DNA of 38,731 nucleotides from Oceanobacillus sojae (GTDB lineage Bacteria > Bacillota > Bacilli > Bacillales > Amphibacillaceae). Below the pieces are notes generated by a model. It was not told the DNA's origin and did no database searches. It was given only the letters and a program-made list of their open reading frames with translations. Below, one piece after another: positions 8,402 to 16,134 of this stretch. The stretch is taken from the NCBI RefSeq assembly GCF_007991515.1, contig NZ_BJYM01000029.1, positions 1 through 38,731 of the forward strand. The letters are read 5' to 3'. How positions within the stretch are numbered: position 1 is the first letter of the stretch; each line of letters opens with the position of its first letter. Position numbers and translations under genes: made by a program.

Positions 8402-8893
8402 ATGTTGAAATACACAATTTGTTTTATAAAGGACAAAAATAAGCTGCTTTTGTTAAATAGAGAAAAAAATCCAAACATAGGAATGTGGAATGGCGTTGGC
8501 GGTAAAATCGAACAAAATGAAACACCATTAGAGTGTGTATTGAGAGAAGTCTATGAAGAAACAGGTATTACTTTATTAGATGTAGAATCTGGTGGGAAAG
8601 TTGTTTGGAAAAGTAATAGAGGAGACTCTGGAATGTATGTATTTATAGCTGATCTGCCAAGCGGTACCAGCTATAATACTCCATTTAAAGTAGAAGAGGG
8701 CATCCTTGATTGGAAAGATATTGATTGGATTTTGGACCCCTTGAATAGTGGAATTGTTGGCAACTTAAGAGAATACCTGCCAAAGTTAATTAATGGGGAA
8801 TATAATTTGCAGCATAATTTCACTTATAAGGATGGAAATATGCTTGATTACTATGCTGAACAAATTACTGAGGAAGAAGTTCATTTTAACTAA
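8402..8893 (+). CDS. Nudix hydrolase (MutT/8-oxo-dGTP diphosphatase-like)
   Basis: A 163-residue Nudix enzyme. The Nudix box GX5EX7REUXEEXGU is complete from Gly34 to Ile56 (GKIEQNE, then REVYEETGI), with the metal-binding glutamates Glu49, Glu52 and Glu53. The preceding NIGMWNGVGGK is typical of bacterial 8-oxo-dGTP diphosphatase-like members. The likely role is cleavage of nucleoside diphosphate derivatives, possibly oxidised dGTP; the exact substrate is not decided by the sequence. ATG 8402 follows AAAGGTGG (8386-8393); an in-frame GTG at 8390 overlaps that ribosome site and is less likely. It is followed by an inverted repeat that may end the transcript. Confidence 0.9.
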   Translation: MLKYTICFIKDKNKLLLLNREKNPNIGMWNGVGGKIEQNETPLECVLREVYEETGITLLDVESGGKVVWKSNRGDSGMYVFIADLPSGTSYNTPFKVEEGILDWKDIDWILDPLNSGIVGNLREYLPKLINGEYNLQHNFTYKDGNMLDYYAEQITEEEVHFN

Positions 8894-8908
8894 TTCATAA
8901 TAATTACC

Positions 8909-8937
8909 TGATAACGCTTTCAGTCTTGAAGGCGTTA
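8909..8937 (+). promoter_or_regulatory. Inverted repeat with a cre-like core after the Nudix gene
   Basis: TAACGCTTTCA (8912-8922) pairs with TGAAGGCGTTA (8927-8937), 11 bp with one G-T. It could be a weak terminator, although the T run is poor. TGATAACGCTTTCA (8909-8922) also matches the cre consensus at 13 of 14 positions, which may be chance overlap. Confidence 0.35.
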
Positions 8938-9061
8938 ATTAACCTTTCTCTAAATTACAAAAATATAGATAATATTACTTATAGTTGATAAAATATATAT
9001 GGGTAATAAATAGTTTTAATAAAAAATGTAAAGCTTCTTACGGAGAAGAGGGGGTTATTTA

Positions 9062-10717
9062 ATGTATCGAATCGAAATAAAACATGAAGGTTTAAATAAA
9101 TATAGAGAGATAAAAGGTAAGGACTTTCATGTAGTCCAACAAAAGGCAATTATGCAAGAGTTGGACTGGAAAGAAAAATGGAGAAAGAAGCAAGAAATGG
9201 AAACAAAAAGAGCTGAACGTGAAAAAGTTGCACTAGAGAAAGAAGAGAAAAAGAATCTAGCTATACAATTGACCGTGGAAGCTGCCGAACAATTGGAAGG
9301 AATAGAAAACACATTAACTTATACGCTTAGGATTGATGATCGAATTAACTGGGAAGATTTAAAGGATCTTTCGGAGTATGATGTAATGGAGCCCATAAAA
9401 CCACACTTAATAGAAGTGCCAAAGGAACCCAGAGAGAGTCATTTATTATATCAACCTAAATTTAATATATTGGACAAGATGTTTGGTTCTTTAAAAGAGA
9501 AAAAAATTGAAAAAGTGAAAGAGCTATTTCAATCAGACTATAAAAAGTGGGAAGAAGAGAAGCAAGGGATAGAATTAAAGAATAAAGAGAGAATGGAGAA
9601 ATACGAAGAGTTTTTGCACGGGTGGGAAAAAGAGAGAAAAGAATTTTTAACCCAACAAAAAGAGAAAAATGATGCTATTGATTTAGAAAAAGAGATGTAT
9701 TTTAAGAAAGTACCAGCAGCTATAGTTGATTATTGTGATATGGTACTTTCGAATTCAGTTTATCCCGATACTTTTCCGCAGGAGTTTGATATTGAATTCA
9801 ATAATGAAACTAAAATTTTAATTGTAGATTATGTATTGCCTTCTCCTACTGATGTTCCAAATTTAAAAGAAGTCAAATATATTCAATCAAGAGATGAATT
9901 TAAAGAAATGTATCTGTCTCAGGCTGCATTTAATAAGATGTATGACAAACTGCTTTATCAAATAACTCTCCGTTCTATCCATGAATTATACGAAGCAGAC
10001 GGGGTTGATGCTATAGAATCAATCGTATTTAATGGGTGGGTAAACTCTATTGATAAAGCAACTGGAAAAGATGTTAACGCTTGTATTTTGTCGATGCAAG
10101 CAATGAAGTCAGAATTTATGGAAATTGACTTATCTAAAGTTGATCCTAAAATGTGTTTTAAGAATTTAAAAGGTGTCGGCAGTAGTAAATTATCTAGTCT
10201 TTCTCCTATAGCTCCTATCATTAAATTAGATCGAAATGACCCAAGATTTGTTTCCGCATATGATATTGCAGATACACTAGATGATACAGGAAATTTAGCA
10301 GCTATGGATTGGCAGGATTTTGAGCAGCTTATCCGCGAGCTATTTGAGAAAGAATTTAATCAATCTGGTGGTGAAGTTAAAATAACAAGAGCAAGTAGAG
10401 ATGGCGGTGTGGATGCAGTTGCATTTGATCCCGATCCAATTCGGGGAGGAAAAATTGTTATTCAAGCCAAAAGGTATACGAATGTGGTTGGTGTATCCGC
10501 TGTAAGAGATTTGTATGGTACAGTGATGAATGAAGGAGCAACTAAAGGAATTTTAGTCTCCACTGCAGATTATGGTCCAGATGCATATGAATTTTCAAAA
10601 GGAAAGCCGTTGACATTATTAAATGGGAATAATCTTCTGCATTTATTACAAAAGCATGGGCATAGGGCTAAAATTGATTTGAAGGAAGCTAAACAGATTC
10701 TTAGTGATAAGATATAA
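9062..10717 (+). CDS. Mrr-like restriction endonuclease with coiled-coil N-terminal region
   Basis: A 551-residue protein with a C-terminal Mrr_cat endonuclease domain (about 415-530). AMDWQDFEQLIRELFEK begins the domain. The catalytic PD-(D/E)XK core is visible as the Asp in RDGGVDAVA (Asp451) and IVIQAKRY (Gln468, Lys470), the QxK variant typical of Mrr proteins. The N-terminal 200 residues are very rich in Lys and Glu and predict long coiled coils (about 25-75 and 130-200). The middle part is not recognised. Mrr-type enzymes cut modified DNA (type IV restriction) or act on invading DNA. A strong GAGAAGAGGGGG ribosome site precedes ATG 9062. The HEPN-domain gene downstream suggests a small defence cassette. 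Confidence 0.8.
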   Translation: MYRIEIKHEGLNKYREIKGKDFHVVQQKAIMQELDWKEKWRKKQEMETKRAEREKVALEKEEKKNLAIQLTVEAAEQLEGIENTLTYTLRIDDRINWEDLKDLSEYDVMEPIKPHLIEVPKEPRESHLLYQPKFNILDKMFGSLKEKKIEKVKELFQSDYKKWEEEKQGIELKNKERMEKYEEFLHGWEKERKEFLTQQKEKNDAIDLEKEMYFKKVPAAIVDYCDMVLSNSVYPDTFPQEFDIEFNNETKILIVDYVLPSPTDVPNLKEVKYIQSRDEFKEMYLSQAAFNKMYDKLLYQITLRSIHELYEADGVDAIESIVFNGWVNSIDKATGKDVNACILSMQAMKSEFMEIDLSKVDPKMCFKNLKGVGSSKLSSLSPIAPIIKLDRNDPRFVSAYDIADTLDDTGNLAAMDWQDFEQLIRELFEKEFNQSGGEVKITRASRDGGVDAVAFDPDPIRGGKIVIQAKRYTNVVGVSAVRDLYGTVMNEGATKGILVSTADYGPDAYEFSKGKPLTLLNGNNLLHLLQKHGHRAKIDLKEAKQILSDKI

Positions 10718-10825
10718 AAAATTTTTCTGAATTAAATAATGTTTGATTTAACTAGGAGCCTTTTGTAAAGGTTAATTCCTCGGTTTTATGAATGCTAGAA
10801 TGTAATATAATATTAAATTAATGAT

Positions 10826-10855
10826 GAAAAGAGTGACGACAATGTTGCTCTTTTC
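10826..10855 (+). terminator. Weak terminator-like hairpin after the Mrr-like gene
   Basis: GAAAAGAG (10826-10833) pairs with CTCTTTTC (10848-10855), with the T run inside the 3' arm. It lies between the Mrr-like and HEPN genes, so these may be transcribed separately or only partly linked. Confidence 0.4.
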
Positions 10856-10908
10856 TTAGATTAAAACAACTCAATAATAAATTATGTAACTCTGAAAAGG
10901 AGGGAATT

Positions 10909-12159
10909 ATGGGTAATATTGAGGATAATGAATCGATTAAAACTTTAGGCGAAGCAATAAAAGGAATTGAAGATTTAAGTAAAATAAGTAGTTTCCTTGA
11001 AGCAGATATTAGAGATGAAATTGAAACTATAAAAAAAGAATATGAAACGTTAAAAAATCTTCCAGATAGATTTAATAATTATTTCAGTGAATATGGATGG
11101 ATCGCGCATGAGGAAATGAAAATTAAAACTATGAAGAAAGCTATAAACATTTTCGACCGAGATTCGTTAGAAGCAGCTGAGCGGTATCTTACAGAGTATT
11201 ATGAAGAAGTGGCACCGAAGCTCTTGGAGAGAATAGCTTACAGACCATTGTTTAGGGATAGAATCCATTTGCTTAAACTCGCTATGGAAGACTATTTTGA
11301 TGGTAGATATCATTCATGTGTACCTATATTTTTAATGCAGGTTGATGGAATTGTTAATGATATTAAAGCTACAGGGTTATTTGCAGATAATACAGAACTT
11401 GATGTCTGGGACAGTATTGCAGGGCATTCATCTGGTTTGTCTAATCTAATATTAATAATCAAAAAAAACAGAATGAAGACTACTAATGAGAAGATAAAAT
11501 TACCATATAGAAATGGTATTTTGCATGGCAGAGACTTAAACTATAATAATAAGCTTGTAGCGATTAAGTCCATGGTTCTACTCGTTTATATCAGTGATTG
11601 GATTCAAAGTATTCAGAGTGAAACAGAAAGAAAATCTCAGTATAATAAAGAAAGAGAAGAAATTGAAAATACAACTATACTGGATATAATTGATAGATAT
11701 CAAGAGATTAAAGAAAGAAATAGGGAAATGGATAGACTGCACAAGAAATGGTCTCCTAGAAAAAATATAAATGTAGAAATTCCTCTATCTGGAACACCTG
11801 AACATGCTGCAATTGCTTTTTTTGAGTACATCTCAAAAAGGAATTATGGAAGTCCTGTACAACTGTATCCAAACAGTATTTTAGGAGAAGTTTCAGTCAA
11901 TAAAAAAGCTGGGGAGTTTAAGAAAGAATTTTCAAAGGTTGAGTTATTAAACTATGTAGTTATCCGAGTGGAGGACAAGGGACCTGCTTTAAGTGAAGTA
12001 AAAATAGATTTGTCTTACAAATTGAACAAATTTAAAAAGCAAAAAACAATAATTTTACGTATGATTTATGAGGTAAATGGAGAATTGCAAAATCGATTAG
12101 TTGATGGTGGAAGTTGGAAAATTGTTAATATTGAAGGAATAATCAATCTTTTGCAGTAA
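10909..12159 (+). CDS. HEPN-like protein with a C-terminal NTF2-like domain
   Basis: A 416-residue protein of unknown family. Residues 1-60 are a predicted coiled coil. The central helical region (about 90-235) carries RNGILHG (Arg201, Asn202, His206), the R-x4-H signature of HEPN domains, many of which are RNases in defence and toxin systems. Helices around it (FRDRIHLLKLAMEDYFDGRY and VAIKSMVLLVYISDWI) fit a HEPN bundle. After a charged linker, residues about 295-415 begin GTPEHAAIAFFEYISKRNY and end GGSWKIVNI, the pattern of an NTF2-like fold. AAAAGGAGGG precedes ATG 10909. It lies after an Mrr-type nuclease gene, so an antiviral role is plausible but inferred. Confidence 0.6.
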   Translation: MGNIEDNESIKTLGEAIKGIEDLSKISSFLEADIRDEIETIKKEYETLKNLPDRFNNYFSEYGWIAHEEMKIKTMKKAINIFDRDSLEAAERYLTEYYEEVAPKLLERIAYRPLFRDRIHLLKLAMEDYFDGRYHSCVPIFLMQVDGIVNDIKATGLFADNTELDVWDSIAGHSSGLSNLILIIKKNRMKTTNEKIKLPYRNGILHGRDLNYNNKLVAIKSMVLLVYISDWIQSIQSETERKSQYNKEREEIENTTILDIIDRYQEIKERNREMDRLHKKWSPRKNINVEIPLSGTPEHAAIAFFEYISKRNYGSPVQLYPNSILGEVSVNKKAGEFKKEFSKVELLNYVVIRVEDKGPALSEVKIDLSYKLNKFKKQKTIILRMIYEVNGELQNRLVDGGSWKIVNIEGIINLLQ

Positions 12160-12423
12160 TTGGTTAGTAAAAGGAGTATATCAATATAGGTTATTCAATA
12201 CTATTTTTGGTAGTTCTAGAATCCACAGTTGGGGACTTTATCGCCCTTTTATCAGTGGCTCAATTTACCCTCAATAATCACCACTAAGTTGGTTGACTAC
12301 CGCTATTGAAGTGTATCACGTTTGACATATTATTGATCACCTAATGATTCAGCAAAATATTCCTCTTGTATGTTCTAATGAAGTCATTACTTATTACGAG
12401 TTTATGAGATAGCCAAAAAAACC
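12160..12423. other. Intergenic region, possible decayed insertion-sequence end
   Basis: No coding frame is convincing here. CCACAGTTGGGGACTTTATC (from 12220) and the following GGCTCAATTTACCC resemble, from memory, sequences at the ends of IS21-type elements read on the minus strand, but no transposase or clear terminal repeat pair is present. The call is tentative. Confidence 0.2.
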
Positions 12424-12473
12424 AAAAATGCTAACGGAAAATGAAATTGTCTAATCTCCCGTTAGCATTTTTT
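12424..12473. terminator. Bidirectional terminator at the end of the PTS operon
   Basis: AAAATGCTAACGG (12425-12437) pairs perfectly with CCGTTAGCATTTT (12459-12471). T runs follow in both directions. It ends the minus-strand PTS/aldolase operon and may also stop the HEPN transcript. Confidence 0.8.
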
Positions 12474-12494
12474 ATTGTAATTTATTTTCCTCAA

Positions 12495-13322
12495 CTACCC
12501 CTGTTTCCGAAATAACCTAATAACCTTCCTCATTCCTTCTTCAAAATATTTCAGTTCTAAATCTATTGCATCCTGAAGATATACTGGTTCATTTTCACTT
12601 GCATCTTGTAACTCATTCATAATCCGATTAGTGATCTTATTAGACATCGCTGAGTAATAATTTATTTTAGAAACACCATTATCAATAACCTTCGCATAAA
12701 TCTCTTCATCTAAACCGGAGCCGCCATGCATAACCAGGGGTGTTTCGGTTTCTTTTCTTATGTCTTTAAGCCTTTTTAAATCTACTTCAGGCTTCCCTTT
12801 ATATACGCCGTGTTCAGTTCCTATAGCAACTGCAAGAGCACTGATGCCTGTGCTATTAGTAAAATCGTTGACTAGACCTGGGTCTGTGTAGTTATCTTCA
12901 CCTGGTCCAATTGTTCCTAATTCAGCCTCAACACTTACGCCTATACTTTTTGCTATCTCAACAATTTTTTTAGTGTTGGCTGCATTATCCTGATAACTTA
13001 AGGCTGACCCATCATACATAACAGATGAGTAACCGCTTTTAATTGCCCGCAGGATAGCTTTTAGAGTATTTCCGTGGTCTAAGTGAACACAGATAGGCAC
13101 ATCAGATTTTCTAGCTAAATCGCTTGCAAAACGCCCAATATATTCTAATGGAATTCTTGTGTCATCGCCTTCTGTATACTCAATGATAATAGGCGAGTTT
13201 TCTTTTTCTGCAGCTTTAACTGCAGATATAATCATTTCTAAGCTTACAACATTAAAAGCCGGAACAGCATAGTTGTTCTGACGTGCTTTTGGCAGCAGTC
13301 CATCTAAAGATACGAGTGGCAT
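12495..13322 (-). CDS. Class II fructose/tagatose-bisphosphate aldolase family protein (second of two)
   Basis: A 275-residue zinc-dependent class II aldolase. Family motifs are CVHLDHGNTL (Asp and the zinc-ligand His), SVMYDGS, VSVEAELGTIG, AIGTEHGVYKG (zinc-ligand His), LVMHGGSGL and KINYYS, the phosphate-binding end. It is the last gene of the PTS operon and starts 2 bases after the stop of a second aldolase gene. Class II aldolases of this size (GatY/KbaY type) cleave ketose 1,6-bisphosphates to dihydroxyacetone phosphate and glyceraldehyde 3-phosphate, or related ketose phosphates. With a fructose-family PTS upstream it probably acts on the imported sugar phosphate after further phosphorylation. 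No sugar-phosphate kinase is in the operon. Confidence 0.87.
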   Translation of the reverse strand: MPLVSLDGLLPKARQNNYAVPAFNVVSLEMIISAVKAAEKENSPIIIEYTEGDDTRIPLEYIGRFASDLARKSDVPICVHLDHGNTLKAILRAIKSGYSSVMYDGSALSYQDNAANTKKIVEIAKSIGVSVEAELGTIGPGEDNYTDPGLVNDFTNSTGISALAVAIGTEHGVYKGKPEVDLKRLKDIRKETETPLVMHGGSGLDEEIYAKVIDNGVSKINYYSAMSNKITNRIMNELQDASENEPVYLQDAIDLELKYFEEGMRKVIRLFRKQG

Positions 13323-13324
13323 AA

Positions 13325-14200
13325 TTAAAACTCCTGACTGTAATAAAGTTTTTCTTTATCAACTGAGTTGAATAAATTCATTTTATATTCAACGATTTCT
13401 TTAGCAGCTTCAATACATGGCGGGAATATCACGTTTGGCTCCCACATTACATCAGAGTCTATTAATTCTTGTAATTTATTAAAGAAAGCTTTCTTCGTGT
13501 CGCTGGATATATTTATTTTTTGAATTCCTTTTCCAACCGCTTTGTTAATCTCTTCATCTGAATTGGAAGATCCGCCATGCAGTACTAAAGGTATATCCAC
13601 GGTGTTTGCTACTTCATCTAATATGTCTAATTTAAGTTTTGGCACAAAATTTTCAGGGTAAATGCCATGTGCTGTTCCAATTGCGATAGCTAATGAGTCA
13701 ATCCCCGTTCTCCTGATAAATTCATCCGCTTCCTCTGGTTTGGTGTAGGTTATTTCAGTGACTCCTCCTTCAATAGAGGTGCCTGTATCACCAATCGTTC
13801 CTAATTCACCTTCAACGGAAACGCCTACTGTATGAGCTATGTCTACTACTTCTTTCGTCAATTTCGCATTCTCATCAAACGGTAAATGGGAACCATCTAT
13901 CATTACAGATGTAAATCCATTATTAATCGCAGTCACAACATCCTTCACTGTTGCCCCATGATCTAAATGAAGAACAAATGGCACGCTGCTTTTGATTGTT
14001 CTTTCCTTGATATATGCGATGAACTCCTCTGAAATAAAGCTAAGCTCGTCAGGATGTATAGCTATAATAGCTGGCGCTTTTAATTCTTCTGCTTTTTCCA
14101 CCACCGCTTTAAATATATTCGCATCAGAAATATTGTACGCACCCACAGCAAAATTATTTTCTTTGGCGATTTTTAGCATTTCAGACATTGTTATTAACAT
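13325..14200 (-). CDS. Class II fructose/tagatose-bisphosphate aldolase family protein (first of two)
   Basis: A 291-residue class II aldolase related to its downstream neighbour. Motifs are FVLHLDHGATV, SVMIDGSHLP, VSVEGELGTIG, AIGTAHGIYP, LVLHGGSS and KINISSDTKKAF. The start is ATG 14200, with AAAGGGTG just upstream; the in-frame GTG at 14209 lies inside that ribosome site. A longer C-terminal tail (FNSVDKEKLYYSQEF) separates it from the second copy. Two different aldolases in one operon may form a two-component or mixed aldolase, act on different stereoisomers, or include one paralogue with another function; sequence alone does not say which. Confidence 0.87.
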   Translation of the reverse strand: MLITMSEMLKIAKENNFAVGAYNISDANIFKAVVEKAEELKAPAIIAIHPDELSFISEEFIAYIKERTIKSSVPFVLHLDHGATVKDVVTAINNGFTSVMIDGSHLPFDENAKLTKEVVDIAHTVGVSVEGELGTIGDTGTSIEGGVTEITYTKPEEADEFIRRTGIDSLAIAIGTAHGIYPENFVPKLKLDILDEVANTVDIPLVLHGGSSNSDEEINKAVGKGIQKINISSDTKKAFFNKLQELIDSDVMWEPNVIFPPCIEAAKEIVEYKMNLFNSVDKEKLYYSQEF

Positions 14201-14229
14201 TTTAGTCACCCTTTAATTAATTTATATTT

Positions 14230-15327
14230 TTAACCCTCAATACGAAATCCTGATAAATCCGTTTCCTCTTCGTCTACATTTTGAAGTGATTCATATTCTT
14301 CCTCGGTAATTCTTTTCTTAATTAACACTAGTATTAAACCGGTTACTATGGACCCGGCTAATAACGCGGTTAATGCTACAAACGGCTTGGTCATGGCAGG
14401 AATAACGAATACCCCGCCTGATGGCACCGGTGATCCATTTTGGAAGAAGAAATTAATTGCTCCAGCAACCCCTGTTCCCATTCCAGTAGCAAATAACGTC
14501 CGCAGTAAATCATTCATTGCGATTGGGATAACACCTTCTGTAATCATGGTTAATCCCATAGGAAAGGCTACTTTAATCGCATCTTCTTCGACCTTAGTAA
14601 AAATGCGTTTATTAACAATCTTGGAAAATAGCCAGCCAAGGGTTACTCCTACAGGGGGAACAACTCCTCCAATCACTTTAATTGCTTCTGGTTCAAGTAC
14701 ACCTTCTAATAAGAGTCCATCAGCAAATAAATTCGGTACTTTACTAATTGGTCCTCCATAATCGATATGTCCCAGTACTCCGAAAATAAATCCATAAACA
14801 ACTCTGGATGATTCATCTAAATTTTCCAGGAAGGATATAAGCTGCTCTGTTAACCATGCAATCGGAAATCCTACTACGAAGTACATAAACAAGCCAACAA
14901 CGATAGAAGAAACCGTCGGAATAATCATCATTGGCATTAATCCATCAGCCCATTTTGGTACTTTCCAGGTCCTCCGCATCCATCGGATAAAGTAGCCTAT
15001 AATATAGCCGCCTATCATCCCGCCTAGGAATCCTGCCCCTAAAGCATTAGCGATTAATCCCATTAAAAAGCCTGGTGCAATTCCCGGCCGTTCTGCAATA
15101 GAATAGGCAATATATCCAGAAATAAATGGGGCTAATAAACCCATCCCCATTACTCCTAAACTCGTTAATGCACTGGCAACTGTGAAAGGTTGAGTATAAT
15201 CCTCTATAACCTCTCCTCCCATTAAGTTACCTATAGCTATTAACAGTCCTGAGGCAACAACAAGCGGCAGCATATAACTAATAGCTGTTAAGGCATGTCG
15301 TTTTAATTCATTCAGAGATTTTTTCAT
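14230..15327 (-). CDS. PTS fructose-family EIIC permease component
   Basis: A 365-residue membrane protein, the sugar channel of a phosphotransferase system of the fructose-mannitol family. Many hydrophobic helices start at about residue 12. The family stretch MITEGVIPIAMNDLLRT (conserved ITEGxIPxA) lies in the C-terminal half, and GGxIGGYIIGY and GHIDYGGPISK are also typical. The cytoplasmic B and A domains are absent from this protein and are encoded by the two preceding genes. AGGAGGAG lies 9 bases before ATG 15327. Substrate is probably a ketohexose or related sugar or sugar alcohol, judging from the downstream aldolases. Confidence 0.9.
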   Translation of the reverse strand: MKKSLNELKRHALTAISYMLPLVVASGLLIAIGNLMGGEVIEDYTQPFTVASALTSLGVMGMGLLAPFISGYIAYSIAERPGIAPGFLMGLIANALGAGFLGGMIGGYIIGYFIRWMRRTWKVPKWADGLMPMMIIPTVSSIVVGLFMYFVVGFPIAWLTEQLISFLENLDESSRVVYGFIFGVLGHIDYGGPISKVPNLFADGLLLEGVLEPEAIKVIGGVVPPVGVTLGWLFSKIVNKRIFTKVEEDAIKVAFPMGLTMITEGVIPIAMNDLLRTLFATGMGTGVAGAINFFFQNGSPVPSGGVFVIPAMTKPFVALTALLAGSIVTGLILVLIKKRITEEEYESLQNVDEEETDLSGFRIEG

Positions 15328-15359
15328 CTCCTACGTCTCCTCCTCTTACTACTATTTTT

Positions 15360-15665
15360 CTAGATTTCTTTTTCGATTTTTTCAATGAGCTGTCCCGCAG
15401 CCTTGACTGCAATATTCGTAGCAACTTTAATCTTCCTTTTTCCTTCAAACCTTTCGTTTCCAGTTGTTTGAATATCCGTTGCCATGATAACCAGATCAGC
15501 TTCTTCAATATCTTTTTTTGTTAGTTTTCCCTCTACGCCAATCGTTCCTTGAGTTTCTACCTTAATGGAGTGGCCTCTTTTTTCTGCAGCGTTAATCAAT
15601 TTTTCTCTTGCTATATATGTGTGGGCAATACCCGATGTACAAGCTACAACCGCTACTAACTTCAT
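15360..15665 (-). CDS. PTS fructose-family EIIB component
   Basis: A 101-residue soluble protein. Cys9 in VVACTSGIAHTYIAREKL is the phosphorylated cysteine, in the sequence context of fructose-type EIIB. The segment IKVETQGTIGVEGKLTKKDIEEADLVIMATD is the usual middle of the domain. It passes phosphate from EIIA to the sugar carried by EIIC. It lies between the EIIA and EIIC genes in one minus-strand operon with short gaps of 22 and 32 bases. Confidence 0.92.
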   Translation of the reverse strand: MKLVAVVACTSGIAHTYIAREKLINAAEKRGHSIKVETQGTIGVEGKLTKKDIEEADLVIMATDIQTTGNERFEGKRKIKVATNIAVKAAGQLIEKIEKEI

Positions 15666-15687
15666 TAAATATCACTCTCGCTTTCAA

Positions 15688-16134
15688 TTAATTAATAAAT
15701 AAATCTATAACCTCACTTGGTAATTTTGCAGATTTCAACTGCTCTAAAACGTCATCATTCCCTAATTTTGACGCCACCTGCGACAGTAATTTTAGATGAA
15801 CAGAAGTATTATCAACTAACCTGACAGCAAATAGGATAATGATTTCAACTGGCTGATGTTTTTCTCCTTCCCAATCAATTGTTTCTGTTCTTCCAATTGC
15901 CAGGCTGGTTTTGATAACATTCTCGGATTTACCGTGTGGTATAGCGACATCCTGTCCGATTCCTGTTTCTCCCTCTTCCTCTCGTTCATACACATCAGCA
16001 ACAAATTCTTTAACACTTTTAATACAGCCATTGTCATATAACCTTTGACAAAGCTTTGTAATAGCTTCTTCTTTTGTCTTTGCATTTAAATTTAAGTCCA
16101 CTAAATATTCAGATAAAAATTCTTTCATTTCCAT
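15688..16134 (-). CDS. PTS fructose/mannitol-type EIIA component
   Basis: A 148-residue EIIA of the fructose/mannitol family. His67 in GQDVAIPHGKSE is the phosphorylation site that takes phosphate from HPr. The start ATG 16134 shares one base with the stop codon of the upstream regulator (TAATG), with GGGAG inside the regulator end, so translation is coupled. The regulator in front lacks its own C-terminal EIIA domain, so this separate EIIA probably serves both sugar transport and control of the regulator. Confidence 0.92.
   Translation of the reverse strand: MEMKEFLSEYLVDLNLNAKTKEEAITKLCQRLYDNGCIKSVKEFVADVYEREEEGETGIGQDVAIPHGKSENVIKTSLAIGRTETIDWEGEKHQPVEIIILFAVRLVDNTSVHLKLLSQVASKLGNDDVLEQLKSAKLPSEVIDLFIN

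Noticed and set aside
12220..12420. Intact insertion sequence
   Set aside because: No transposase frame and no matched terminal inverted repeats were found; only a vague resemblance to IS ends remains.
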